A DNA stretch of 64,000 bases, taken from positions 1,364,001 through 1,428,000 of the forward strand of contig NZ_CP136693.1 of NCBI RefSeq assembly GCF_032922745.1. Reading direction: 5' to 3'. The translations under genes were made by a program, and so were the position numbers. The notes beneath the pieces are model-generated. The model was not told the DNA's origin and did not search any database. It saw only the letters and a list, made by a program, of their open reading frames with translations. Position 1 is the first letter of the stretch, and every line of letters begins with the position of its first letter. This stretch comes from Marinobacter salarius (GTDB lineage Bacteria; Pseudomonadota; Gammaproteobacteria; Pseudomonadales; Oleiphilaceae). Of this stretch, positions 17,446 to 25,970 are shown piece by piece.

Positions 17446-18258
17446 CTAAAAAAACAGCTCCTGCAGTTTCTTACCAGGTTCTTCGGCCCGCATGAAGGAC
17501 TCGCCCACCAGGAAGCCGTAGATACCCCGGTCGGTCATGGTCTCCACATCGGCCCGGGTCATGATGCCGCTTTCGGTAATGGTAAGGCGGTCGGCAGAAA
17601 TCCGTTCATGAAGGTCGAAGGTGGTATCCAGTGAGACGTCAAAAGTGTGCAGGTTGCGGTTGTTGATGCCCACCAGCGGTGTTTTCAGGGTGAGGGCATC
17701 GTCCATTTCCTCGCCGTCATGAACCTCGACCAGCACGTCCAGGCCGATTTCATGGGCAATGCCTTCCAGCTCCTGCATCTGGTCCCTGGTCAGGCAGGCG
17801 GCGATCAGCAGGATGCAGTCGGCGCCAATAGCCCGGCTCTCGTAGACCTGATACGGCGCCACCATAAAATCCTTGCGGATGACTGGCAGGCTGCAGGCGT
17901 TGCGGGCGGCTTTGAGGTAATTCTCATGGCCCTGAAAGAAGTCCTTGTCAGTGAGCACTGACAAGCAGGCGGCACCGCCTTTTTCGTAGCTTTCGGCGAT
18001 GGCCTCGGGCACAAACGGATCGCGGAGAATGCCTTTGCTGGGGGAGGCTTTTTTGATCTCGGCAATGACCGCAGGCGTTTGCTGTTCGATGCGTCGGCGA
18101 AGGGCGTCCGCAAAACTCCGCGCTGGCGGTTGATCGCCAGCCATAGCCTTCAGGTCGCCAATAGAAACCTTGCGCGTGCGCTCATCAATTTCCTCCCACT
18201 TCCGATCAACGATCTTTCGCAGGATGGTAGGCGTCTTGTCCAGATGTCTGTCAGTCAT
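17446..18258 (-). CDS. trpC: Indole-3-glycerol phosphate synthase TrpC
   Basis: A 270-residue (beta/alpha)8 enzyme converting CdRP to indole-3-glycerol phosphate. Signatures: EIKKASPSKGILR with the catalytic Lys, VLTDKDFFQG, VIRKDFMV with the second Lys, and GINNRNLHTFDV plus ESGIMTRADV at the phosphate site. It is monofunctional, without a TrpF fusion. The ATG at 18258 (MTDRHLDKTP) is chosen over 18297. Last gene of trpEGDC; 13 nt after trpD. Confidence 0.95.
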   Translation of the reverse strand: MTDRHLDKTPTILRKIVDRKWEEIDERTRKVSIGDLKAMAGDQPPARSFADALRRRIEQQTPAVIAEIKKASPSKGILRDPFVPEAIAESYEKGGAACLSVLTDKDFFQGHENYLKAARNACSLPVIRKDFMVAPYQVYESRAIGADCILLIAACLTRDQMQELEGIAHEIGLDVLVEVHDGEEMDDALTLKTPLVGINNRNLHTFDVSLDTTFDLHERISADRLTITESGIMTRADVETMTDRGIYGFLVGESFMRAEEPGKKLQELFF

Positions 18259-18271
18259 TATCAGGCTCGTA

Positions 18272-19300
18272 TTAGAAACACTGCGAAAAGTCAGCAAGCT
18301 CGGACATCTTGCCGGCGGCCAAACCTGAGCCCATAGCGTCCAGCGCCATCTCTACGCCTTCCGGCGTCGTCTTCGCCAGACCAGCCACATAAATTGCTGC
18401 GCCGGCGTTCAGGGCGATGAGGTCGCGGGCCTTCTCAGCCATTTCATCATGGCCACGACCGAACGCGGCACGGATCAGTTTCAGGGAGTCCTCGGCGGTA
18501 TCCACTGTGAGACCAACCAGCGCCTGGCTCTTGATGCCCAGGTCTTCCGGGGTGATGTCGTACTCAGTGACTTCGCCGTTTTTCAGCTCCGCCACATGGG
18601 TGGCGCTGGCCAGGCTGATTTCGTCCAGGCCATCCTTCGAGTGCACCACCATAATGTGTTCGGCACCCAGGCGGTGCAGAACCTCCGCCATGGGGCGACA
18701 CAGCTCTTTCGTGAACACGCCGATCAACTGTCGCTTGACGCTGGCCGGGTTGGTCATGGGGCCGAGGATATTGAAAATGGTACGGCAACCCAGTTCCTTG
18801 CGCGGGCCAATGGCGTGTTTCATGGCACCGTGATGGGCGGGGGCGAACATGAAGCCGACGCCGATCTCCTCTACGCAGCGGGCGACTTCCTCAGGCGCCA
18901 TTTGCAGGTTGATGCCCAGCTTTTCCAGCAGGTCCGCGCTGCCACTCTTGGAAGACACGGCACGGTTGCCATGTTTGGCTACAAAGCCACCGGCTGCGGC
19001 GACCACAAAAGACGCGGCGGTGGATACGTTGAACAAGTTGGCACCGTCACCGCCGGTGCCCACGATATCCACCAGAGGGTCGGCGTTGACCGTCACGCGG
19101 GTGGCCAGCTCCCGCATGACTTCGGTGGCGCCGGTGATTTCGTCGATGGTTTCGCTCTTGATGCGCAGCCCCATGAGAAAGGCTCCAATCTGCGCATCGG
19201 TGGCTTCACCCTTCATGACGATGCGCATAACATCCTTCATTTCCTCCGTGGACAGGTCCAGATTGGAGGAGATGCGGTTCAGTGCTGCTTTCATGTCCAT
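18272..19300 (-). CDS. trpD: Anthranilate phosphoribosyltransferase TrpD
   Basis: A 342-residue enzyme that transfers phosphoribose to anthranilate. The PRPP-binding glycine-rich motif is DIVGTGGDGANLFNVST, followed by KHGNRAVSSKSGSADLLE; FMFAPAHHGAMKHAIGPRKELGCRTIFN is the anthranilate-site region. It is the separate (unfused) form, as in Pseudomonas, lying 11 nt after trpG. Start is ATG 19300, or the third codon (MKAALN) at 19294. Confidence 0.95.
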   Translation of the reverse strand: MDMKAALNRISSNLDLSTEEMKDVMRIVMKGEATDAQIGAFLMGLRIKSETIDEITGATEVMRELATRVTVNADPLVDIVGTGGDGANLFNVSTAASFVVAAAGGFVAKHGNRAVSSKSGSADLLEKLGINLQMAPEEVARCVEEIGVGFMFAPAHHGAMKHAIGPRKELGCRTIFNILGPMTNPASVKRQLIGVFTKELCRPMAEVLHRLGAEHIMVVHSKDGLDEISLASATHVAELKNGEVTEYDITPEDLGIKSQALVGLTVDTAEDSLKLIRAAFGRGHDEMAEKARDLIALNAGAAIYVAGLAKTTPEGVEMALDAMGSGLAAGKMSELADFSQCF

Positions 19301-19311
19301 GTGGTGGCCTC

Positions 19312-19893
19312 TTATCGTGTCTTCAGAAAGTTGCGCAGCAGCTCATGGCCCTGTTCCGTCATAATAGACTCTGGGTGGAACTGTACACCTTCGATGGGCA
19401 GTGTTTTGTGCCGAACGCCCATGATTTCTTCCACCGAACCATCGTCATTGCGAGTCCATGCGGTGACTTCCAGACAATCCGGAAGGGTGTCTTTGTCGAT
19501 CACCAGGCTGTGATAGCGGGTCGCCTTCAGCGGGTTGCTCAGGCCACGGAAAATGCCTTGGTCCTTATGGTAGACCGCAGATACCTTGCCGTGCATCACC
19601 TGCCCGGCGCGAATCACCTTTCCGCCGTACACCTGCCCGATGGCCTGGTGGCCGAGGCAAACGCCCAGAATCGGCAACTTGCCGGCAAAGTGGCGGATGG
19701 TGGCCATGGAAATGCCTGCCTCGTTGGGCGTGCAGGGGCCGGGAGAGACAACGAGACGTTCCGGCTTCAGGGCTTCAATGCCCTCCACGGTGATCTCGTC
19801 GTTGCGGTAGACATGAACATCTTCGCCCAACTCGGCCAGGTACTGCACCACGTTGTAGGTGAAGGAGTCGTAGTTATCGATCATCAGTAGCAT
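19312..19893 (-). CDS. trpG: Anthranilate synthase glutamine amidotransferase TrpG
   Basis: A 193-residue class I glutamine amidotransferase that feeds ammonia to TrpE. It begins MLLMIDNYDSFTYN, has the oxyanion/PGPCTP motif, the nucleophile Cys in GVCLGHQAIGQ, and the His-Glu pair in GVQFHPESIMTEQG. It could double as PabA, as many TrpG proteins do; this cannot be decided here. It is 16 nt downstream of trpE. Confidence 0.94.
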   Translation of the reverse strand: MLLMIDNYDSFTYNVVQYLAELGEDVHVYRNDEITVEGIEALKPERLVVSPGPCTPNEAGISMATIRHFAGKLPILGVCLGHQAIGQVYGGKVIRAGQVMHGKVSAVYHKDQGIFRGLSNPLKATRYHSLVIDKDTLPDCLEVTAWTRNDDGSVEEIMGVRHKTLPIEGVQFHPESIMTEQGHELLRNFLKTR

Positions 19894-19909
19894 AATCTTA
19901 TCCTCCGCC

Positions 19910-21397
19910 TCAGTGGTCGAAATCGTTGTAGGTCATGGCGACGGCGCGGAAAATCGCGCGGCCCTTGTTCATGGTTTCCTTCCACTCAAGGCGGGGCACC
20001 GAATCGGCCACCACGCCCGCTCCTGCCTGAATATGCAGGGTGTTGTCTTTGATCACGGCCGTGCGGATAGCAATGGCGGTATCCATGTTGCCATTGAACG
20101 ACAGGTAACCCACGGCACCGCCATAGACACCGCGTTTCACCGGCTCCAGTTCGTCGATGATTTCCATGGCGCGAATCTTGGGGGCACCGCTCAGGGTGCC
20201 GGCGGGTAGGGTGGCGCGCAGCACGTCCAGGCAACTGGTGTTGTCTTTCAGGCGACCGGTGACGTTGGAGACGATGTGCATCACATGAGAGTAACGCTCC
20301 ACAATCATCTTGTCCGTCAGCTTCACCGTGCCGGTTTCAGACACCCGGCCAGCGTCGTTGCGGCCCAAATCGATCAGCATCAGATGCTCGGCGATTTCCT
20401 TGGGGTCGGCCAGCAGTTCCGCTTCCATAGCCCGGTCTTCGGCATCGGTGGCGCCACGCTTTCGGGTGCCGGCGATGGGGCGCACAGTGACTTCATCATC
20501 TTCCACCCGCGCCAGGATTTCCGGCGAGGAGCCGACGATCTGGAAGTCTCCCAGGTCCAGGAAATACATGTAGGGGGACGGGTTCAGCACCCTCAGCGAG
20601 CGATACAGGTTCAGCGGTGGCGCCTCGAACGGAATCGACATGCGTTGCGAGATCACCGTCTGCATCACGTCGCCGTCCAGCACGTATTCCTTGATGTGGC
20701 CGACGGCCGCTTCGAATTTTTCCTGGTTGAACCCGGAAATAAAGTCGCTCTCATCCACGGTTTTACCGCGCAGATGTTCCGGCGTGCGGGGCGCGTTGGC
20801 CGTCTGCCGGTGCAAGCGGGACTCCAGATCGTCAATTCGCTGGAGTGCCTGTTCGTAGGCGCCCTCCTGATTTGGGTCGGCATGGACAATCAGGTGCAGT
20901 TTGCCGCGCAGATTGTCGAACACCACCACGTCATCGGACACCATCAGCAGTATGTCGGGCGTGCCGATCTTGTCCGGCGGGCAGGTGTTGCGCAGGCGCT
21001 TCTCGATGTAGCGCACGGTGTCATAACCGAAATAGCCAACCAGGCCGCCATTAAAGCGGGGCAATTCCTCCAGGTCCGGCGCGTTGAAGCGGGCCTGGTA
21101 GTCTTCCACGAAGGCCAGTGGGTCGTCGACCGTGGTTTCTTCGATCACCTTGTCGTCGCGGGTAATAGTGACGGTGTGATCATAGACCTTGAGGACTTCC
21201 CGGCTTGGCAGGCCGATGATGGAATAGCGGCCCCACTTTTCACCGCCCTGGACGGATTCAAACAGGTAGGAATAGGGGCCGCTGGCCAGCTTGAAATAGG
21301 TGCTCAGGGGCGTGTCCAGGTCGGCAAGGACTTCGCGGTATACGGGGATACGATTAAAGCCGGCCTTGGCGAGCTCGGCGAATTGCTCGGGTGTCAT
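19910..21397 (-). CDS. trpE: Anthranilate synthase component I TrpE
   Basis: A 495-residue chorismate-utilising enzyme. N-terminal region carries the tryptophan feedback-site motif LLES-type (YLFESVQGGEKWGRYS), and the C-terminal domain has PEILAR, PIAGTRKRG, DLGRNDAGRV, SHVMHIVSNV and GTLSGAPKIRAMEIIDELE. This identifies it as TrpE rather than PabB. The ATG at 21397 has AGGA upstream. No Trp-rich leader peptide was found in the 176-nt gap to gph, so attenuation of trpE is not supported by the sequence. Confidence 0.95.
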   Translation of the reverse strand: MTPEQFAELAKAGFNRIPVYREVLADLDTPLSTYFKLASGPYSYLFESVQGGEKWGRYSIIGLPSREVLKVYDHTVTITRDDKVIEETTVDDPLAFVEDYQARFNAPDLEELPRFNGGLVGYFGYDTVRYIEKRLRNTCPPDKIGTPDILLMVSDDVVVFDNLRGKLHLIVHADPNQEGAYEQALQRIDDLESRLHRQTANAPRTPEHLRGKTVDESDFISGFNQEKFEAAVGHIKEYVLDGDVMQTVISQRMSIPFEAPPLNLYRSLRVLNPSPYMYFLDLGDFQIVGSSPEILARVEDDEVTVRPIAGTRKRGATDAEDRAMEAELLADPKEIAEHLMLIDLGRNDAGRVSETGTVKLTDKMIVERYSHVMHIVSNVTGRLKDNTSCLDVLRATLPAGTLSGAPKIRAMEIIDELEPVKRGVYGGAVGYLSFNGNMDTAIAIRTAVIKDNTLHIQAGAGVVADSVPRLEWKETMNKGRAIFRAVAMTYNDFDH

Positions 21398-21573
21398 GAT
21401 AACGGTTCCTGAATCTGATCTGTATGGAGGACGTTCGGGCGGCATTCAGCCGGTGCGCCATCGCCACCATCGTGTTGCGCGGGTTGTCAGTACGCCACGC
21501 GCTGTCATCAGACTCAGTCCCTGCACGGCAGGAATCTCCCGAATTGAAGGTTTCAAATCAATATCCTGTGAGA

Positions 21574-22263
21574 TTACAAAAGCTGGGCCAGGGAATCAAC
21601 AACGGCATCCGCGCCGAGCGAATCCACGGGCGCCCCGTAATTATAGCCGTATCGTACCGCCACCGAAGGAATGCCTGCTGCCAGGGCCGCGCTGATGTCG
21701 GTGACCGAATCGCCCACCATCACCGTGGTGCCCCGGGTGCCGCCCAATTCGGTCATGGCATGGATCAACGGTTGCGGGTCTGGTTTGCGCACCGGCAGGG
21801 TGTCTCCACCGATGCTGATATCAAACCAGTGTTCTATGCCCATCTGCTCGAGCAACGGTGCCACAAACTGTTCCGGCTTGTTGGTGACGATGCCCATGCG
21901 GCAGCCGTGGTCGGCAAGACGGGTCAGGCAGTCCTCCACGCCGTCGTAGAGTACGGCATGCCGGCCATTAAGGTTTTCGTAGGCATGGTAGAACATGGTC
22001 AGTGCATCGTTGAACAGGGCGTCGTTCTTTGGGCTGACTGGTTCCCAGTCCGCCTGGCCTGCCAGGGCGCGGCGTACCAGCACGCCGGCACCGTTGCCGA
22101 CCCACTGGCGCACGTTGTCGATGCCGGCCTTGCGGCGACCTAACTGTTCCAGCATGGCATCAATGGCCGCCGCCAGATCGGGGGCACTGTCTACCAGTGT
22201 GCCGTCCAGGTCAAACAGGGCAACCCCCGGCCAGCGCTGGTTGAATAGCCCCGCCAGGCTCAT
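21574..22263 (-). CDS. gph: Phosphoglycolate phosphatase Gph
   Basis: A 229-residue HAD hydrolase removing phosphate from 2-phosphoglycolate, a by-product of DNA 3'-end repair. HAD motif I is FDLDGTLVDSAPDL, motif II IVTNKPEQF with the Lys, motif III/IV MVGDSVTDISAALAAG. Overlap with rpe (ATGA at 22260-22263) and the rpe-gph-trpE order match other Gammaproteobacteria and support Gph over a generic HAD phosphatase. Confidence 0.93.
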   Translation of the reverse strand: MSLAGLFNQRWPGVALFDLDGTLVDSAPDLAAAIDAMLEQLGRRKAGIDNVRQWVGNGAGVLVRRALAGQADWEPVSPKNDALFNDALTMFYHAYENLNGRHAVLYDGVEDCLTRLADHGCRMGIVTNKPEQFVAPLLEQMGIEHWFDISIGGDTLPVRKPDPQPLIHAMTELGGTRGTTVMVGDSVTDISAALAAGIPSVAVRYGYNYGAPVDSLGADAVVDSLAQLL

Positions 22264-22946
22264 TGGTTCAGGCCTTTTTGGGCCAGTTCCAGTTCCGCCC
22301 GCATTCCGTCGATGGTGGTCTTGTAGTCGTCGGTGTTGAAGATGGCGGAGCCGGCCACGAAGGTGTCGGCGCCAGCCTCGGCGATCTCGCGGATGTTGTC
22401 GGTTTTCACGCCACCGTCGATTTCCAGGCGAATATTGCGGCCGCTGGCATCAATGCGCTTGCGGGCTTCACGCAGTTTGTCGAGAGTGCCTGGAATGAAC
22501 TTCTGGCCGCCGAAACCGGGGTTTACGGACATCAGCAGGATCATGTCCAGCTTATCCATCACGTGATCAATGTAGTGCAGTGGTGTGGCCGGGTTGAACA
22601 CCAGGCCCGCCTTGCACCCACCTTCACGAATCAACTGCAGGGAACGGTCGATGTGTTTGGAGGCTTCCGGGTGGAAGGTGATGTAGCTGGCGCCGGCATC
22701 AATGAACATCCGGATCAAGTCGTCTACCGGCGATACCATCAGGTGCACGTCAATTGGAGCGGTAACCCCGTGTTTGCGCAATGCTTCGCAGACCATGGGG
22801 CCGATGGTGAGGTTGGGTACGTAGTGATTGTCCATGACGTCGAAGTGGACAATGTCGGCGCCGGCGGCCAGTACGTTATCGACTTCCTCGCCCAGTCGGG
22901 CAAAATCGGCTGAGAGGATGGACGGGGCAATCTGGAAAGGGTTCAT
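22260..22946 (-). CDS. rpe: Ribulose-phosphate 3-epimerase Rpe
   Basis: A 228-residue TIM-barrel epimerase interconverting ribulose 5-phosphate and xylulose 5-phosphate. It starts MNPFQIAPSILSADF and shows the metal/catalytic segments HFDVMDNHYVPN and VHLMVSPVDD, MSVNPGFGGQKF and EIDGGVKTDN. The ORF is open far upstream, but ATG 22946 is the family start. First gene of the rpe-gph-trp segment and divergent from the broken DUF3530 gene. Confidence 0.95.
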   Translation of the reverse strand: MNPFQIAPSILSADFARLGEEVDNVLAAGADIVHFDVMDNHYVPNLTIGPMVCEALRKHGVTAPIDVHLMVSPVDDLIRMFIDAGASYITFHPEASKHIDRSLQLIREGGCKAGLVFNPATPLHYIDHVMDKLDMILLMSVNPGFGGQKFIPGTLDKLREARKRIDASGRNIRLEIDGGVKTDNIREIAEAGADTFVAGSAIFNTDDYKTTIDGMRAELELAQKGLNQ

Positions 22947-23094
22947 GACGGCTCTCTTGAACGGTTTGATAGTGATATCGACGATGGCGCGTACAGCGGT
23001 TCTCTCTGCAAAAGGCTGCAAAAAGCTGCTGGGCCGCAAAGCTGCTAGTCTACCAGTTTGATGGTGATTTTTCGCACGGAATGAGTGACAGCCT

Positions 23095-24121
23095 GTGAGC
23101 AGATGGATTGAAAAAACGGTTACGCAGGGCCTGGTCATCCTGGCCTGCCTTATTGCTTTCTGGGCCCCGCCAGCGTTGGCGCAGGCGCAGAAAGACGCGC
23201 AGGACCAGAGTGCCAACCCGACCGGCCAGGAAGCTGAAAAACCCGCCGGGGCGGCTGTTGAAAGGCCGTTGATATCGACGGGGCTCGATTCGGATGCAAT
23301 CGCCAGAATCTGGCCGGACTCGTCAATATGGCTGGAACCGCCGGAAGAAGAGCCTGTGCTGGCCCTGTTTGAGCCAGAATCCGAGACCCCCGCGAAGGGC
23401 GCACTGGTGATTCTTGCCGATGAGGGGCAATCACCCGCCTCCGGGTTGGCTGCCGCCCTGCGGCAACCGATGGCACGTGCCGGCTGGGCCGTCATGGTGG
23501 TCGGGCTTGAGACACCGCCGTATGAGCTACAGGAAGCGCGTTCGACAACGGGACTTCGGGTCACCCGAAGACGCTGGCATGCCGGAAACGGACGCCGCCG
23601 ATGAAACGAGCGAAAAATCTGTGGACGACGAGTCGGTGATGATTGATGTGATGGCCAGTGAGGATGTCGAGGCATTGGCAAGCCAGTACCGCGCCCGCAT
23701 CCAGAAGGCCCTGGCTGCGGCGGTTGGCAACCTGGTTGGTCGTGGTTACAGCCGGGTGGCCATGGCTGGCGTCGGCCGGGCGGCTGGTCATGTCACCCAC
23801 GCGGCCACGGCCAGCGGGGGGCAGGATGTGTCGGCGCTGGTCTGGATTGCGCCGGTGTTTGATCAGAGCGATTCGAAAGCCCTGGCGGAGTCACTTGGTG
23901 AGTCTGGCGCGCTGAAAGTGCTGGAGCTTTACAGTGCCCGCAGCTCGTTGGACGCCGGGGGCGCGACTCAAAGGTCGCCAAAGCAACGGGAGGCTGCATT
24001 CCGGCGGGCAGGGATTGCAGGCTACTCCCGACAACCTGTCGCAATGGCTGAACAGCCACAGCCCAGGGAGGCGCAAGCGCTTACCAATCGCGTCTCAGCC
24101 TGGCTTGCCTCCGAACGCTAG
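23095..24121 (+). pseudogene. DUF3530 family exported protein, frameshifted
   Basis: Two overlapping frames together make one DUF3530-type alpha/beta-hydrolase-like exported protein. Frame 1 (GTG 23095 to stop 23604) holds a signal peptide ending PPALAQA and the family start GALVILADEGQSP...GWAVMVVGLETPPYE. Frame 2 continues from about 23550 (GSPEDAGMPETDAADE, then the RGYSRVAMAGVGRAAGHV elbow region and ALVWIAPVF) to the stop at 24121. Joining them needs a +1 shift (one extra base, or two missing) near 23545-23585. This may be a real inactivating mutation or a sequencing error; the rest shows no decay. Confidence 0.75.
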
Positions 24122-24128
24122 GAAATGA

Positions 24129-24416
24129 TCAGCCACCCACGGCGGTGGATGAGCCGATGACAACTCCACCACAGCTCACAGCATCGCCGGTCAGAGCGGC
24201 CGGCTTGCCCTCAATCAGCACGGTTGGGCTTCCAACTGCGATGGTGCGGGGGTGTGGTGGATGCTTGGGCTTGGAGTGCATGGCGAGCTGGTCGCCGAGT
24301 CGAGCAACGGGCTTGCCGTCGATCAGCACGGTAGCGCTGCCGGTAATGACGGGGGTTGGAGGGAAGCCTTGGTGATCGGTTCCGATGTCGCCGAGCAGGA
24401 CGAGTTTCTTACCCAT
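24129..24416 (-). CDS. PAAR-domain protein
   Basis: A 95-residue PAAR-like protein. Two internally similar halves carry the repeat pattern GSATVLIDGKPVARLGD and GSPTVLIEGKPAALTGD, ending CGGVVIGSS. PAAR proteins bind a metal at the tip of the type VI secretion spike. Start at ATG 24416 with AAGGAA upstream; the longer ORF start at 24473 has an atypical extension. No VgrG, effector or structural T6SS gene is in the window, so it is an orphan spike-tip or a PAAR protein in another setting. Confidence 0.85.
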   Translation of the reverse strand: MGKKLVLLGDIGTDHQGFPPTPVITGSATVLIDGKPVARLGDQLAMHSKPKHPPHPRTIAVGSPTVLIEGKPAALTGDAVSCGGVVIGSSTAVGG

Positions 24417-24530
24417 GGGAATGTTCCTTTTCAGTGGGTCTTGCACGCCGCTGGTCCGTGGGCATGCCTTCAATAAGTGATACTGATGCCGAAGTCTAGC
24501 AAGCTTGGCGTCGAACTCAAAATGTCGGAT

Positions 24531-25286
24531 TCAAACCGAAAGGCGCTGGCTGATCAGTTCCCAGGCCTGCTGGTAGCGAAGAAGGCGGTCTTTCGCCCTG
24601 GTCAGTTCCGCCGGGCTCAGCTTCTGTTGTGCCAGCTTGTCCGGGTGGCATTCAGACACCTTCTTCCGGTAGGCCCGTTTGATAACCTCGCGGCTGTCAC
24701 GGCGGGTAACGCCGAGGACCTGGCAGGCCTGCTCGAAGCTGGAGGGCCGTGGCTGGCCTTCCGGTTCGGTGATCCAGACCTTGCTGGCGTAACTTTCGAG
24801 AATGTCATCGCTGACTCTGATCGGCAGCCCCATCTGGTCAATGGCGTCTTCGCAGCGATAGCGGCGGGGCTTCTCGGGGCGTCCCTGCAGCTGCGCCGCG
24901 TGGCAAAGGCAGATGGCAACGCGTAGCGAGGGCGAAGGCCAGATTCTGTGGGTCAGTCGCAGGCGCAGGGCTTTCAGGGTAGGGATGCGCTCAGCGCTCT
25001 TGCCCTTGCGGAAATTGTCAATGGCTTTGCGCCGCTGGCGACCGGAGAGTTTCAGGGCCTTCATCAGGGTTTCGGCGAAACCGATGTCTTTCTCCGTAAC
25101 CCGTCCTTCCGATTTGGCGATGTAGCCCAGGAAAAAGAACAGGCTCCGGCGGCACCAACGCGGCAGTCGGGTTCTGACCAGCAATTCGTTGGCCTGGTGG
25201 CCGCAGGCGGTCAGCTCTCCAAGCAGCTCACTGAACTCCGCTTCCATGCGTGCGGGCAGGTTATTGTCTCTGGTCTCAGAGGTCAT
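24531..25286 (-). CDS. TerB/J-domain (DjlA-like) co-chaperone
   Basis: A 251-residue protein with a TerB-like helical domain (residues about 40-130, including FFFLGYIAKSEGRVTEKDI) and a C-terminal J domain whose HPD triad is at residues 214-216 (YRKKVSECHPDKL). This is the architecture of DjlA, but the N-terminal membrane anchor of E. coli DjlA is missing; the only hydrophobic stretch is RRSLFFFLGYIA. It should stimulate DnaK ATPase. It ends the minus-strand run after amgK-murU (3-nt gap from murU). Confidence 0.82.
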   Translation of the reverse strand: MTSETRDNNLPARMEAEFSELLGELTACGHQANELLVRTRLPRWCRRSLFFFLGYIAKSEGRVTEKDIGFAETLMKALKLSGRQRRKAIDNFRKGKSAERIPTLKALRLRLTHRIWPSPSLRVAICLCHAAQLQGRPEKPRRYRCEDAIDQMGLPIRVSDDILESYASKVWITEPEGQPRPSSFEQACQVLGVTRRDSREVIKRAYRKKVSECHPDKLAQQKLSPAELTRAKDRLLRYQQAWELISQRLSV

Positions 25287-25289
25287 GGC

Positions 25290-25970
25290 TCAGCCCCCGC
25301 CTTCCTTAAGCATCCGATCCAGCTCGCGTAGCCGTTCCGGTGTACCGATATCCATCCAGTGTCCGGTGTGACGGATGCCTGTGACGCGTCCCCGGGTCAT
25401 AGCATCTCGCAGGATTGGAGCCAGCTTCCGGGCGCCCGGTTGCAACCCTGAAAACAGGTTTCGGTTTAGCAGGCTGATGCCGGTAAAGGTCAGCGTTTCG
25501 GGGCCGTTGTCAATCACCGTACCATCCGCTCGCAGGCAGAAGTCGCCCGCTGGGTTGTGGTCAGGGTTACCCGTCATGACCAGTAACGCGTCTGCATGTT
25601 CGGGTGGCGTCAGTTGCGCGAGATCAAAATCGCACCAGATGTCTCCGTTGATCACAACGAACCACTCGTCGCCGCTGCTGGTTAACAGGGGCAATGCGTG
25701 GAGAATTCCGCCGGCGGTCTCCAGGGGGTCGCTTTCCCGCGAGTATTCAATGGCCAGCCCGACATTACTACCGTTACCCAGTTCCGTTTCGATCTGTGTG
25801 CCCAGCCAGGCATGGTTGATCACAACTTCCCGGAAACCAGCGGCTTTCAACCGTTCCAGGTGGTGCACGATCAGCGGCTTACCGCCGGCAGACAGGAGCG
25901 GCTTCGGAGTGGTCAGGGTCAGCGGCCGCATGCGCTCGCCTTTGCCGGCCGCGAGAATCATCGCTTTCAC
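25290..25970 (-). CDS. murU: N-acetylmuramate alpha-1-phosphate uridylyltransferase MurU
   Basis: A 226-residue nucleotidyltransferase that makes UDP-MurNAc from MurNAc-1-phosphate in cell-wall recycling. The N-terminal nucleotide motif AAGKGERMRPLTLTTPKPLL and the metal/sugar segments VINGDIWCDFD and WMDIGTPERL are present. It overlaps amgK by four bases (ATGA, 25967-25970), the arrangement of the Pseudomonas AmgK-MurU bypass, which lets muropeptides re-enter peptidoglycan synthesis without MurA and is linked to intrinsic fosfomycin resistance. Confidence 0.92.
   Translation of the reverse strand: MKAMILAAGKGERMRPLTLTTPKPLLSAGGKPLIVHHLERLKAAGFREVVINHAWLGTQIETELGNGSNVGLAIEYSRESDPLETAGGILHALPLLTSSGDEWFVVINGDIWCDFDLAQLTPPEHADALLVMTGNPDHNPAGDFCLRADGTVIDNGPETLTFTGISLLNRNLFSGLQPGARKLAPILRDAMTRGRVTGIRHTGHWMDIGTPERLRELDRMLKEGGG

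Noticed and set aside
18449..19513. 354-residue plus-strand ORF opposite trpD/trpG
   Set aside because: Overlaps two clear trp genes and shows no domain.
20276..21412. 378-residue plus-strand ORF opposite trpE
   Set aside because: It lies wholly inside trpE and its product is low-complexity and family-less.
21398..21573. Trp leader peptide/attenuator upstream of trpE
   Set aside because: The one short frame there (starting at an ATG in the gap and overlapping the trpE start) has no tryptophan codons, and no terminator hairpin was found.
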